In this document: piece after piece, positions 36,406-45,690 of the stretch | How the letters are laid out: every line of letters starts with the position of its first letter | How positions within the stretch are numbered: position 1 is the stretch's first letter | NCBI RefSeq assembly: GCF_013523165.1 | Contig: NZ_JAAMQI010000019.1 | Span: 18,616-82,615, forward strand | Direction: 5' to 3' | Source of the DNA: Pseudomonas entomophila | GTDB taxonomy: Bacteria > Pseudomonadota > Gammaproteobacteria > Pseudomonadales > Pseudomonadaceae | DNA length: 64,000 bases | Program-made: the position numbers and the translations under genes | The notes under the pieces: generated by a model | Told to the model about the DNA's origin: nothing | The model's input: only the letters and a program-made list of their open reading frames with translations | Database searches by the model: none

Positions 36406-37125
36406 TCAGTAGCGCCCTCTTGGCGTGGCGCAAGGCACGGTGTCACCTTCGCCCAACGGCAGGAAGCTGTCGGTGGTGGCATCGTAGGCCTCGATGCGAC
36501 TGGTCTCGATGTCGTAGATCCAGCCGTGGATGTACAGCTGTCCGGCAGCCAGACGGGAGGCGACCGAAGGGTGGGTGCGCAGGTGATGCAACTGAGCGAT
36601 GACGTTTTCCTTGGTGAGCACCTGCATGCTCTCGTGCTCGGTGCCGCAGGAGCAGTTGTCCTCGACCACGGTTCGAGCCACTTCGGCATGACGCAACCAG
36701 GCCTTGACGGTCGGCATCTTCTCCAGCGACTGCGGGTTGAGCACCGCACGCATGGCACCGCAGTCGGAGTGACCACAGATGATGATGTGGTGAACACCCA
36801 GTGCCATCACGGCGTATTCGATCGCCGTGGAAACACCGCCGTTCATCTGGCCATAAGGGGGAACGACGTTACCCACGTTGCGGGTGACGAACAGGTCGCC
36901 GGGCGAGCTCTGGGTGATCAGTTCAGGCACGATGCGCGAATCGGCGCAGGTGATGAACATGGCGCGCGGCTTCTGGGCGGTGGCGAGCTTCTTGAACAGC
37001 GCCTCCTGCTCCGGGAACACTTCGTGGTGGAAGCGCAGGAAGCCGTCGACGATCTGCTTCAGGGCGGCATCGGCGCTCTCGACCGGTACGGTCGGAGCCG
37101 GCTTGGATGGGTCCTTGACGGGCAT
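36406..37125 (-). CDS. can: beta-class carbonic anhydrase
   Basis: The 239-residue product has zinc ligands in ITCADSRIVPE (Cys, Asp-Arg dyad) and HIIICGHSDCGAM (His and Cys), as in bacterial beta-carbonic anhydrases. It interconverts carbon dioxide and bicarbonate. It lies upstream of a SulP transporter, a pairing seen in other bacteria for bicarbonate handling. The ATG at 37125 follows a region with AGGA. Confidence 0.92.
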   Translation of the reverse strand: MPVKDPSKPAPTVPVESADAALKQIVDGFLRFHHEVFPEQEALFKKLATAQKPRAMFITCADSRIVPELITQSSPGDLFVTRNVGNVVPPYGQMNGGVSTAIEYAVMALGVHHIIICGHSDCGAMRAVLNPQSLEKMPTVKAWLRHAEVARTVVEDNCSCGTEHESMQVLTKENVIAQLHHLRTHPSVASRLAAGQLYIHGWIYDIETSRIEAYDATTDSFLPLGEGDTVPCATPRGRY

Positions 37126-37515
37126 GATTCATCCTCTTGACGATAGGTGGGCAAGTCCATTTTACCGGTGATGTATGCAGGCCATGCAGATCTTGGATGA
37201 CACGTTCACGGCAAAAATCACAGTCGCTTTGGACTGATTTCCTACGCTACCGAGGAAAACTTAACTGAAACTGAATTCAGGTGCTCTAGCACAAGTCTTC
37301 CAGCGCGAAGAGGCGGGCTCTGAACAGTAGCAAAAAAACATCAATGACCAAAGAGCCATGACGGCACTGATGCCGCTCGCGGACGCTGCACGGTTGGATA
37401 AGCCATGGGCCATGCCACGGTCGTTGCGCGAGGTTGACGCGACCATGGCCCACCCTTGAGACCCTGTCCCTGTGCAGCCTCAAGGCGTGGGCCACGCTCG
37501 CTTCAGCGCCGCCGA
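37126..37515. other. intergenic region upstream of can
   Basis: About 390 bases without a convincing gene. The right half has mixed composition and a GTGCTCTAGCAC palindrome at 37282-37293. The left end holds the can promoter (AT-rich stretch about 37140-37280). Open frames in the region have no ribosome-binding site and unlikely composition. Confidence 0.55.
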
Positions 37516-39510
37516 TCAGGCCAGTCCATGCCAACGCAAGTACGCCTGCGAACTTGGCGGACGCCCCAGAAACGCTTCCATGCCTTCGTACAGCGGGCGC
37601 GAGGTTCCCGGTTCGAACAAGGCTTCCTGCAGTGCGCGTCCGGTTGCCCGATCCAGCAAGCCGCGGGACTCGAAGCGGGTGAACAGGTCCAAGGCGTGGA
37701 CATCCGACCACAGGTAGGCGTAGTAGCCTGCATCGTACCCCATGACCAAGTGTTCGAACGCGTGGGCCGGATGCTCGAACTCGGCCAGGGGCCAGTGTCC
37801 GCATCGCTCTCGGGCGTCGCCAAGACGTTGCTCGAGGCTTCTCCCATCGTTCGGTGTGGCATGCAGGTCGATATCGAACAACGCCAGGCTCAGGTGGTGC
37901 GCGGTCTCCTCCACGCTCTGCTGGCGCAACGCGTGCAGGTACGCCTCGATGTGAGCCTGGGCAAGCCGGTGTCCGTCCTGCTGGTGCGAAGAGATCGCCA
38001 CCAGATAGTCCGCGTCCCACACCCAGCGCTCGAACAGTTTGCCGAACAATTCGACGCCATCGGTGCCGAGCTCGGTGACATTGGACAGGACATGGTTGTT
38101 CGTACGGACCAGGAGATGGTGCAGGGCATGGCCGAACTCATGGAACAACTTGCGCAGCGACAGGTGATCCAGCAGGGGCTGGCTACCGTCCAGCGCTTGC
38201 GGTATATCGCAGAACACCGCCACTGAAGCGACGTGGTAAATGCCCTCGGCATCGACACGACGATTACGGATGTAAGTGGTGAACACCGAGTCTGCCTGCT
38301 TGCCAGCGTGTTGCACCGCATCGAGGTAGAGCAGGCCGATGAGGGCATGGTCCTGCCACACCTCGAACACCTGCACGCTGGGCGCCCAGGTGGGGAGTGG
38401 CCGAGGCTGCAGCACCACCCCGAACAACTGCTGTATCAACTGCTGGAGGGCCTGCACGACGGCGTTCAGTGGGAAGTAGTCGCGCAAGGCTTCGGTGGAC
38501 AGGCCGGCAGGGAAGAGCGCCTGCACGTAGGCGACGTCCCAAGGCTGTATCGCCGCCAGGCCCACGGTAGCCCCTCGGCGCTCGATCGCCGCATGCCACT
38601 GCAACATGGCCGGCCGGACGTGATCGGCCAAATCCTGGAGAAAAGCGCGCACTTGGTCGACCGACCCCGCGCTCTTGTCCTTCAGGCTCTGCTCCAAGTG
38701 ACTGGCGAAACCGAGCAGGTGGGCTTTCTGCTCACGCAGGCGTGCCAGCTGCTGCAACAAGGCGCCGTTGTCCCGTTGCGGATCGAGGCTGACACCACGG
38801 AGATGGTAGGCCCGATACACACGCTCCCGGAGTTCACGGTCCTTGGCATGCCTGAGCACCGCATCGGTCGCCACGCTTTCGCAAGGGACCAACCAGCCAG
38901 GTTCACCAGCCTCGCGCGCTCGTGCAGCCAGCTCCTCACAGATACGTTGTGGAATGCCGTCCAGGCTGGACGCCTCGGTGATGCTCAACCCAGGCCGATT
39001 GATGTTTTCGCTGAACGCCAGGCCGGCGGTTTGGATCTGTGCCTGGATATCGGCCAGGCGCGCCCTGTCGCTGGGCGCGAGCAGCACGCCGCTGGAGGAG
39101 AACTTCTTCAGGTGCCAGAGCAAGGTGGCCCGTTTCTGGGCATCGAGCTGCTGGCCTATCGTGCTCTGCGCCAGACGGGCATACAGGGCCTGCAGTGCGG
39201 CGTTGGCGAATTTATGATCGAAACGCGCTGTGGTCTTGGCAAGGAAACCGAGGATCGCCTGCGCCCAGTCCGGGCCCCTGCCCAGCAGCGGTGAGGCGCC
39301 ATAGAGCACGCCCAACAGCTGGGCATCCAGCCCGTCCACGGCCAGGACCAGATCGTCCCAGGTGGGCAAGGCCTGCTGATCGACGATGATGTGTTCGATG
39401 CCGCGTTCATGCGCTTGCAGCACATGATCGAAGGCTTCGCGCATGTTCTCCAGGGTGATTGCAGTGTAATCGATGGGCACTGCACTGGGTTGCAATAGAG
39501 GGTTGTCCAT
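37516..39510 (-). CDS. M3 family metallopeptidase, divergent paralogue of PrlC
   Basis: The 664-residue product has the M3 zinc motif HEFGHALHHLL in the C-terminal third and the overall architecture of oligopeptidase A (NPLLQPS near the start, DGVELFGKLFERWVWD, the final FEHPAHAFEHLVMGYDAGYYAYLWSDVHALDLFTRF). It probably cleaves short peptides in the cytoplasm. The true prlC lies 400 bases upstream in the same direction, so this is a tandem paralogue with clear sequence drift (for instance YHLRGVSLDPQRDNG in place of YSTRASDQGPNAGQFDNG). The start at 39510 (MDNPLLQPS) is preferred to 39564. Confidence 0.85.
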   Translation of the reverse strand: MDNPLLQPSAVPIDYTAITLENMREAFDHVLQAHERGIEHIIVDQQALPTWDDLVLAVDGLDAQLLGVLYGASPLLGRGPDWAQAILGFLAKTTARFDHKFANAALQALYARLAQSTIGQQLDAQKRATLLWHLKKFSSSGVLLAPSDRARLADIQAQIQTAGLAFSENINRPGLSITEASSLDGIPQRICEELAARAREAGEPGWLVPCESVATDAVLRHAKDRELRERVYRAYHLRGVSLDPQRDNGALLQQLARLREQKAHLLGFASHLEQSLKDKSAGSVDQVRAFLQDLADHVRPAMLQWHAAIERRGATVGLAAIQPWDVAYVQALFPAGLSTEALRDYFPLNAVVQALQQLIQQLFGVVLQPRPLPTWAPSVQVFEVWQDHALIGLLYLDAVQHAGKQADSVFTTYIRNRRVDAEGIYHVASVAVFCDIPQALDGSQPLLDHLSLRKLFHEFGHALHHLLVRTNNHVLSNVTELGTDGVELFGKLFERWVWDADYLVAISSHQQDGHRLAQAHIEAYLHALRQQSVEETAHHLSLALFDIDLHATPNDGRSLEQRLGDARERCGHWPLAEFEHPAHAFEHLVMGYDAGYYAYLWSDVHALDLFTRFESRGLLDRATGRALQEALFEPGTSRPLYEGMEAFLGRPPSSQAYLRWHGLA

Positions 39511-39632
39511 GAAGCATCGTCTCGCTCGAAATGAAGAGCAGGCGAGCTTGCAGGCGCGGGGCAAGGGCGATGTGCTAACGATCTACCGCCCAGGCGCCGG
39601 ACCGGGCGCGAGGCCCGGACGGCACGCTGACG

Positions 39633-39920
39633 TCATTCGGCCGGTTTCTTGAGCTTCGGATTGGGAAAGAACTGCACGGTCTGCACTGCCTGGGCCTTGA
39701 CCGACGCCTTGGGCGACAGGTGGTTGACCCGGGTCCCCAGCTCCTTGGGCACCGACAACCCTTGCTCATTGAGTGTGTCGGAAAAACCGCACGCCACGCA
39801 CTCGCGGTGCGGCACGCCATCCTCGTCCCACATCTTCAGCTTGTCGGCTTCACTGCACGCCGGGCAGACTGCCCCGGCGATGAAGCGCTTCTTGGTCTTG
39901 TTCACGGTCACCTCGCTCAC
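39633..39920 (-). CDS. yheV: YheV family zinc-ribbon protein
   Basis: The 95-residue product has two CxxC pairs (CPACSE and CVACGF near residues 19-46) of a zinc ribbon, then a basic and Pro-rich tail. YheV proteins commonly follow prlC. Its start overlaps the prlC stop by 4 bases, so the two are cotranscribed. The function is unknown. Confidence 0.85.
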   Translation of the reverse strand: MSEVTVNKTKKRFIAGAVCPACSEADKLKMWDEDGVPHRECVACGFSDTLNEQGLSVPKELGTRVNHLSPKASVKAQAVQTVQFFPNPKLKKPAE

Positions 39921-41968
39921 GCTGCGGCGTCTTCGCTCAGGCCGCTGTGGCGCAGCAGCGCGTCGATGGAAGGTTCACGGCCACGGAAATCGACGAACAG
40001 CACCATCGGTTCACGCGAACCGCCGCGGGCCAGGATGGCTTCGCGGAAGGCCCGACCGGTGTCGGCGTTCAGCACACCGTCCTCTTCGAAACGCGAGAAG
40101 GCGTCGGCCGACAGCACTTCGGCCCACTTGTAGCTGTAGTACCCCGCCGCGTAGCCACCGGCGAAGATGTGCGCGAAGCTGTTGGGGAAGCGATTGTAGG
40201 CCGGGGGCCGCATCACCGACACCTCGTCGCGCACGCCCTCGAGCACCTCCAGCACGCTGCGACCATCGCCATGGCTGGCATGCAGCTCGAAGTCGAACAG
40301 CGAGAACTCCAGCTGGCGCACCATCATCAGGCCGGACTGGAAGTTCTTCGCCGCCAGCATCTTCTCCAGCAGGTCCTGCGGCAATGCTTCACCGGTCTGG
40401 TAGTGGCCGGAGATCAGCGCCAGGCCCTCGGGCTCCCAGCACCAGTTTTCCATGAACTGGCTCGGCAGCTCGACGGCGTCCCAGGCCACGCCATTGATGC
40501 CCGACACGCCCGCGTGCTCGATGCGGGTCAGCAAGTGATGCAAGCCATGACCGAATTCGTGGAACAGGGTGGTCACTTCATCGTGCGTCAGCAGCGCGGG
40601 CTGGCCTGGCGAGGCTGGCGTGAAGTTGCACACCAGGTTGGCCACCGGGCTCTGCAGCTCGCCAGCGGCCGTGCGGCGACGATCACGCGCGCCATCCATC
40701 CAGGCACCGCCACGCTTGTTGGCGCGGGCATAGAGGTCGAAGAAGAAACGCCCGACGTGCTGGCCGTGCTCGGTGATCTCGAACAGGCGTACCTCGGGGT
40801 GCCAGCGGTCGAAACCGTCGAGTTCCTTGATCTCGATGCCATACAGGCGCTGCACGATGGCGAACAGACCCGACAGCACCTTGTCGATCGGGAAGTAGGC
40901 GCGTAGGGCTTCCTGCGACACACTGTAGCGCTGCTCGCGCAGCTTCTCGCCAAAGTAGCCGACGTCCCAGCTGCTCACGTCCGCGCAGCCTTGTTCCTGG
41001 GCATAGGCCTTCAGTTCAGCCAGGTCCTGGGCCGCGAACGGCTTGCTGCGCTGGGCCAGGTCACGCAGGAAGCTCAGCACCTGATCGCTGGACTCGGCCA
41101 TCTTGGTGGCCAGGCTCAGTTCGGCGAAGTTGGCGTACCCCAGCAGCTCGGCCAGTTCCTGGCGCAGGTCGAGGATCTGGCGCATGACCGGCCCATTGTC
41201 GAACTGCCCGGCGTTGGGGCCCTGGTCCGAGGCCCGGGTGCTGTAGGCCGCATAGACTTCTTCGCGCAGGGCGCGGTTGGCGGCGTACGTCATCACGGCG
41301 TAGTAGCTGGGGAATTCCAGGGTGATCAGCCAGCCATCCAGGTCTTTGGCCTGGGCGGCCGCGGCCATCTGGCCCTTGGCCGAATCGGTCAGGCCGTCGA
41401 GCAGCGTCTCGTCGGTGACGTGCTTGGTCCAGGCCTGGGTGGCATCGAGCAGCTGGTTGGAAAAGCGGCTGCCCAGTTCGCTGAGCGTACTCTGCACCTC
41501 GGCGTAGCGTTGCTGCTTGTCGACTGGCAGGTCGATACCCGACAGGCGGAAATCACGCAGGGCATGCTCGAGGGTAGTCGTCTGCGCCACGTCGAAACCT
41601 GCGGCCTCGGGGCTGTTGGCCAGCGCCTGGTAGGCATCGAACAGGGCGCGGTTCTGCCCCAGTTCGGTGGAGTAGGCACTCAACGCCGGCAGGCAGGACT
41701 CGTAGGCTTCGCGCAGCTCGGCGCTGTTGCACACGGCATTGAGGTGGCTCACCGGGCTCCAGGCCGCGCCAAGCCGGTCGTTGAGTTCATCCATGGCCAG
41801 GACCAGGCCGGCCCAGGTCGGATGCTGGCCTTGCGTCTCGAGGATCCGGGCGATGGCGGCGCGGTTGTCGGCCAGGATCTGCTCGATCGCCGGCAGCACG
41901 TGTTCGGCACGGATCGCCGAGAAGGGCGGCAGGTCGTAGGACTGCAGGAGCGGGTTGTTCGCACTCAC
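39917..41968 (-). CDS. prlC: oligopeptidase A
   Basis: The 683-residue product has the M3 zinc motif HEFGHGLHHLLT and the usual full length. It degrades short peptides, such as cleaved signal peptides, in the cytoplasm. The GTG start at 41968 (MSANNPLLQSYDLPPF) matches the family N-terminus and follows AAGG by about 9 bases; the ATG at 41995 gives nine extra residues. The downstream yheV overlaps it by 4 bases. A divergent copy follows beyond yheV. Confidence 0.92.
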   Translation of the reverse strand: MSANNPLLQSYDLPPFSAIRAEHVLPAIEQILADNRAAIARILETQGQHPTWAGLVLAMDELNDRLGAAWSPVSHLNAVCNSAELREAYESCLPALSAYSTELGQNRALFDAYQALANSPEAAGFDVAQTTTLEHALRDFRLSGIDLPVDKQQRYAEVQSTLSELGSRFSNQLLDATQAWTKHVTDETLLDGLTDSAKGQMAAAAQAKDLDGWLITLEFPSYYAVMTYAANRALREEVYAAYSTRASDQGPNAGQFDNGPVMRQILDLRQELAELLGYANFAELSLATKMAESSDQVLSFLRDLAQRSKPFAAQDLAELKAYAQEQGCADVSSWDVGYFGEKLREQRYSVSQEALRAYFPIDKVLSGLFAIVQRLYGIEIKELDGFDRWHPEVRLFEITEHGQHVGRFFFDLYARANKRGGAWMDGARDRRRTAAGELQSPVANLVCNFTPASPGQPALLTHDEVTTLFHEFGHGLHHLLTRIEHAGVSGINGVAWDAVELPSQFMENWCWEPEGLALISGHYQTGEALPQDLLEKMLAAKNFQSGLMMVRQLEFSLFDFELHASHGDGRSVLEVLEGVRDEVSVMRPPAYNRFPNSFAHIFAGGYAAGYYSYKWAEVLSADAFSRFEEDGVLNADTGRAFREAILARGGSREPMVLFVDFRGREPSIDALLRHSGLSEDAAA

Positions 41969-42069
41969 GTTGGGATACCTTGGCAGGAGAAACACGGGAC
42001 CATCTTAATTACAATCGACCCTGACCGCAGCAGGCGGCCACCTATCAGGCTTCAAGAGGGGCACTATAC

Positions 42070-42615
42070 ATGGCCATCCGGACCTTCCGGCAGCACACTC
42101 CCCAGTTGGGACCCCGCGCGTTCGTCGACAGTTCGGCCATCGTCCTGGGCGACGTGGCGATCGGCGAAGACAGCTCGGTCTGGCCACTGACCGTGGTCCG
42201 CGGCGACATGCACCGCATCCGCATCGGTGCGCGCACCAGCGTCCAGGACGGCAGCGTGCTGCACATCACCCACGCCGGCCCGTTCAACCCTGAGGGCTTC
42301 CCGCTGCTGATCGGCGACGAGGTGACCATCGGCCACAAGGTCATGCTGCACGGCTGCACCCTGGGCAATCGCATCCTGGTCGGCATGGGCAGCACGGTCA
42401 TGGACGGCGCGGTGGTCGAGGACGAGGTGATCATCGGCGCAGGCAGCCTGGTGCCGCCGGGCAAGCGCCTGGAGAGCGGCTACCTGTATGTCGGCAGCCC
42501 GGTACGCCAGGCGCGGCCCTTGACCGACAAGGAGCGCGCCTTCTTCAGCTACAGCGCCAACAACTACGTCACGCTCAAGGACCAGCACCTGGCCGAAGGC
42601 TACGACTCGCTCTAA
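42070..42615 (+). CDS. gamma-carbonic anhydrase family protein (YrdA/PaaY type)
   Basis: The 181-residue product is a left-handed beta-helix of hexapeptide repeats (AIVLGDVAIGEDSSVWPLTVVRGD, VTIGHKVMLHGCTLGNRILVGMGSTVMDGAVVEDEVIIGAGSLV). The metal-binding His residues of the family (HITHAG, IGHKVMLHGC) are present. These proteins bind zinc and may be carbonic anhydrase or thioesterase-like; in pseudomonads the role is not settled. AGAGGGGC lies before the ATG. It is followed within 20 bases by an HAD phosphatase. Confidence 0.85.
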   Translation: MAIRTFRQHTPQLGPRAFVDSSAIVLGDVAIGEDSSVWPLTVVRGDMHRIRIGARTSVQDGSVLHITHAGPFNPEGFPLLIGDEVTIGHKVMLHGCTLGNRILVGMGSTVMDGAVVEDEVIIGAGSLVPPGKRLESGYLYVGSPVRQARPLTDKERAFFSYSANNYVTLKDQHLAEGYDSL

Positions 42616-42635
42616 TCCCCGGACCCGAGACTTCA

Positions 42636-43295
42636 ATGCACCAGCACACCCTCCTGTTCGACCTCGACGGCACGCTCACCGACCCGCGCCTGGGCATCAC
42701 TCGATCCATCCAGCATGCGCTGGCCAAGCTCGGCATCGACGAGCCCGACCTGACCCGGCTCGAACCCTTCATCGGGCCGCCCCTGCTGCAGGCGTTCATG
42801 CAGTTCTACGGGTTCGACGAGGCCACGGCCTGGGACGCGGTGAATCACTACCGTGAGCGCTTCAGGGTCACCGGCCTGTACGAGAACCAGGTCTTCGAGG
42901 GCGTGCCTGCGTTGCTCTCGACCCTGGCCGGGCAGGGCCGCACGCTGTACATCGCCACGTCCAAGCCCTGGGTGTTCGCCCGCGAGATCGCCCGGCACTT
43001 CGCCTTCGACCAGCACTTCAAGGTGATCTACGGCAGCGAGCTGGACGGCACACGCACCGACAAGGTCGAGCTGATCCGCCATCTGCTCGAAGCGGAGCGC
43101 CTGGACCCGGCCCAGACCTTGATGATCGGCGACCGCAAGCACGACCTGATCGGCGCACGCCGCAATGGCCTGCAAGCGGTGGCGGTCGGCTACGGCTTCG
43201 GCAGCCGCGACGAGCTGCTGGCCGAGTCGCCGGACTTCCATTTCGACACGCTGGCGCAACTGCATGCGGCATTTCTGCACGGTCATGGTGCTTAG
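42636..43295 (+). CDS. HAD family phosphatase (phosphoglycolate phosphatase-like)
   Basis: The 219-residue product has HAD motifs DLDGTLTD (I, near residues 9-16), ATSKP (II), Lys in DKVELI (III) and GDRKHDLIGA (IV), with a C2-type cap domain. It hydrolyses a small phosphate ester; the substrate cannot be deduced. It sits 20 bases after the gamma-carbonic anhydrase-like gene, in the same direction. Confidence 0.83.
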   Translation: MHQHTLLFDLDGTLTDPRLGITRSIQHALAKLGIDEPDLTRLEPFIGPPLLQAFMQFYGFDEATAWDAVNHYRERFRVTGLYENQVFEGVPALLSTLAGQGRTLYIATSKPWVFAREIARHFAFDQHFKVIYGSELDGTRTDKVELIRHLLEAERLDPAQTLMIGDRKHDLIGARRNGLQAVAVGYGFGSRDELLAESPDFHFDTLAQLHAAFLHGHGA

Positions 43296-43331
43296 CGGTT
43301 CGAGCGCCTTGCCCAGACCACCGTCGCGGCC

Positions 43332-44426
43332 TCAAGGCGTGGCACTGGCAGCCAAGGCGGCCAAGGCCTGGTGCCGCGCCGCGGCCGGCAAGCGCCCAAG
43401 GGCCTCCACCCGCTGATGAAACCGCGCCCAGTCGCCCGGCACCTGGCGGTACAGCGCGTCGAAAGCCGGAACCCAACGGTCGTAAAGCCCGAAGGGCAGG
43501 AGCGTGGCGTTGTTCAGCGGGCCTTCGATCCAGGCGTCGTAACGCCCCACGCCACCCCATCGGGTGTCACGAAGCTGACGGTAGTCGCGGCGCAGCCGCT
43601 CGAATTCGGCCTGCTTGCCCCGACGCTTGGCCTCGGCGTCCAGCGAGCTGTCGTACAAAGCCTGAAGGCGCTCGCGGCTGGCCAGCACCAACTGCACGAA
43701 GGCTTCACGCTGACCTCGCTCGCCCTCGGGCACAGGGGCCAGGCCCCGTACGCGACGCCACTGCCGGCTGCCTTCCTGCTCGACGAAGGTGGCATAGGAC
43801 TCGTTGAATTCAGTGTCGTCCTTCACGTAGACGCGCTGGTGCGACAGTTCGTGGAAGATCAGCGTGGCCAGGCGTTCATCGCCCCACCCGGTCATGGTCG
43901 ACAGGATCGGGTCGTCGAACCAGCCCAGCGTCGAGTAGGCTTCGACGCCGCCCACGTACACGTCCAACCCTTGCTGGCGCATCAGCGCGGCGCTGCCGCG
44001 GGCACCGCTCTGGCTGTAGTAGCCTCGATAGGCCACGCAACCGGCGATCGGGAAGCAATGGGTGACCGGCTGCAGGGACAGGGCCGGGGTGGCGAACACG
44101 TTCCAGACCACGAACCGACGGCCCAGGTCGGCATAGACCCGATAGCTGCCATTATCCGGCAGCTTCAGGTGGTCGCTGGCGAAGACGCGCGCCTGTTCGG
44201 CCTGCACCAGGCGCTGGCGCAGGGACGGATCGGTCGCGGGGTCGTCGATCACCTGCGTGGTCGGCGTTCGGGCACGCAGCAGCTGCCACTGGCCCTGGGC
44301 CAACTGCCCGTAGTACGACGCGCTGGAGCAACCGGCGATCAGCCCGCAGATCAACAGGGGAACAAAGCGGGCAAAAATGCGGTCGAGTGCCGCGAGGCTC
44401 GAACGCAGCAGAACGGGTCGGCACAT
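43332..44426 (-). CDS. predicted aminopeptidase lipoprotein (PF10023)
   Basis: The 364-residue product has an N-terminal lipoprotein signal (GLIAGC, Cys33) and the metal motif HELSHQRVYVKDDTEFNES in the middle, as in the putative zinc aminopeptidase family PF10023. Codon use is typical. The first 15 residues before the hydrophobic stretch are longer than usual, so a later start is possible. The role in the cell envelope is unknown. Confidence 0.78.
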   Translation of the reverse strand: MCRPVLLRSSLAALDRIFARFVPLLICGLIAGCSSASYYGQLAQGQWQLLRARTPTTQVIDDPATDPSLRQRLVQAEQARVFASDHLKLPDNGSYRVYADLGRRFVVWNVFATPALSLQPVTHCFPIAGCVAYRGYYSQSGARGSAALMRQQGLDVYVGGVEAYSTLGWFDDPILSTMTGWGDERLATLIFHELSHQRVYVKDDTEFNESYATFVEQEGSRQWRRVRGLAPVPEGERGQREAFVQLVLASRERLQALYDSSLDAEAKRRGKQAEFERLRRDYRQLRDTRWGGVGRYDAWIEGPLNNATLLPFGLYDRWVPAFDALYRQVPGDWARFHQRVEALGRLPAAARHQALAALAASATP

Positions 44427-44491
44427 CGGGGCGATTCCTCTCGCTCAACCACCGGTGCCGCCAGACTACTTGCCCAGGAGACGTTTCGCCA

Positions 44492-44905
44492 ATGCGTACA
44501 AGGTTCACCATCGCAGCCCTCATGCTGCTTGCTGGCTGTTCCACCTTGCCCGAGCCAGACCCGAGTCAGGCGTGGGTGGACCTGGCCCCCGAACAGAACA
44601 CCGCGCTGCATGCACTGGAAGTGGACGATCACGCCTGGGACGACAAGCGCTACTTCGAAGTCCCACCGGGCCAGCACGAACTCACCGTGCGCTACCAGTT
44701 TCCCGTCGCGCCAAGCAACATCGGGCCGGATGCAGCGTCGCTCTGGCGCGACTGCCAGCTCAATCTCACCTTCAAGGATTTCGATGCCGGCCAGCGCTAT
44801 CGCCTGCAGGCCGGCAGCATCGGTTTCCGCCCCTGGGTCAAGCTGTACGACCAGCAGCAGAACCTGCTGGGTCAGGGGGCACCTGCTGGTTGTCAGCGCA
44901 GTTGA
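44492..44905 (+). CDS. small lipoprotein of unknown function (first of a related pair)
   Basis: The 137-residue product has lipobox LLAGC (Cys16), then a single domain with the conserved order SQAWVDL, DDKRYFEVPPGQHELTVRY and DAGQRYRLQA. The neighbour at 44951 has the same pattern (GQAWVEL, GRYFQVTPGRHELVVRF, EAGRRYRLEA), so the pair came from duplication. AGGAG lies 13 bases before the ATG. It probably lies at the outer membrane. Confidence 0.78.
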   Translation: MRTRFTIAALMLLAGCSTLPEPDPSQAWVDLAPEQNTALHALEVDDHAWDDKRYFEVPPGQHELTVRYQFPVAPSNIGPDAASLWRDCQLNLTFKDFDAGQRYRLQAGSIGFRPWVKLYDQQQNLLGQGAPAGCQRS

Positions 44906-44950
44906 TCGCACGGCGCGCTATGCTGTGACCTACTCGCAACAGCCAGCAGG

Positions 44951-45373
44951 ATGAAAACCATGCGCTCGTATATGATGCTTGCCGCCCTCGGCGTACTGAG
45001 CGGGTGCGCCAGCCCCTTGCCGCCCAAGGATCCCGGCCAGGCCTGGGTCGAGCTGCGCACGCTCGTTCCCGGCAAGCTGGTGATGGCCGACCGGCTGGAT
45101 GGCGAGCGCCTGGAAGATGGGCGCTACTTTCAGGTCACACCCGGACGCCACGAACTGGTGGTGCGCTTCGACTATGAAGTCTATTCCGGCGGGTTCTCCA
45201 CCGATCCGACCGACCGGACCTGCTACCTCACCCTGCGCTACGAGGGGTTCGAGGCGGGCAGACGCTATCGGCTCGAAGCCCGCGCGCCGGCCATGCAGCC
45301 GACCGCGGCGCTCTACGACGAGCAGCGCCGGGTGCTGGTGGACGAGCCAAGCAACGTGTTCTGCATTCCGTGA
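44951..45373 (+). CDS. small lipoprotein of unknown function (second of a related pair)
   Basis: The 140-residue product has lipobox VLSGC and is homologous to the preceding gene through the whole domain; both keep an internal Cys and a Cys near the C-terminus, which may form a disulfide. Only 45 bases separate the genes, so they may share a transcript. The ATG at 44951 is followed by a second in-frame ATG at 44960. Confidence 0.78.
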   Translation: MKTMRSYMMLAALGVLSGCASPLPPKDPGQAWVELRTLVPGKLVMADRLDGERLEDGRYFQVTPGRHELVVRFDYEVYSGGFSTDPTDRTCYLTLRYEGFEAGRRYRLEARAPAMQPTAALYDEQRRVLVDEPSNVFCIP

Positions 45374-45386
45374 AAAGGCGGACAGG

Positions 45387-45620
45387 TCAGGTGTCGTTGC
45401 GCTGGTAGATGATTTTGCGGGTACCGTTCTCGCAGCTGCCCACCACCATGTTGGGATCATGGACCTCGTCGTTGGGCACGACTTCCAGCGTGTAGGAAGT
45501 CACACCGCTGGCCTGGATCTTGGCCTCGATCTCGACCTTGAGTTCTTCGCAGGGCTTGGGGGCTGCCAGGGCAGCTGTCGCCAGCAGGGACGCGGCGACA
45601 GCCAGAAGGGGACGGATCAT
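45387..45620 (-). CDS. DUF1161 family small periplasmic protein (copy 1)
   Basis: The 77-residue product has a signal peptide (cleavage after ALA-A, near residue 19), two Cys (KPCEELK and VGSCENG) and the C-terminal IIYQRN typical of DUF1161. A related copy lies at 47440-47664. The start at 45620 gives the signal directly. The function is unknown. Confidence 0.83.
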   Translation of the reverse strand: MIRPLLAVAASLLATAALAAPKPCEELKVEIEAKIQASGVTSYTLEVVPNDEVHDPNMVVGSCENGTRKIIYQRNDT

Positions 45621-45690
45621 GGAGCGGTTCCTCGACAAGGGCCCAATGGCCGGTGGATGAATCAAGAATACACCGCTCCTGACCTGCGGA

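Noticed and set aside
37261..37446. 61-residue frame upstream of the M3 peptidase end
   Set aside because: No ribosome-binding site or family features; Ser/Ala-rich with unlikely composition.
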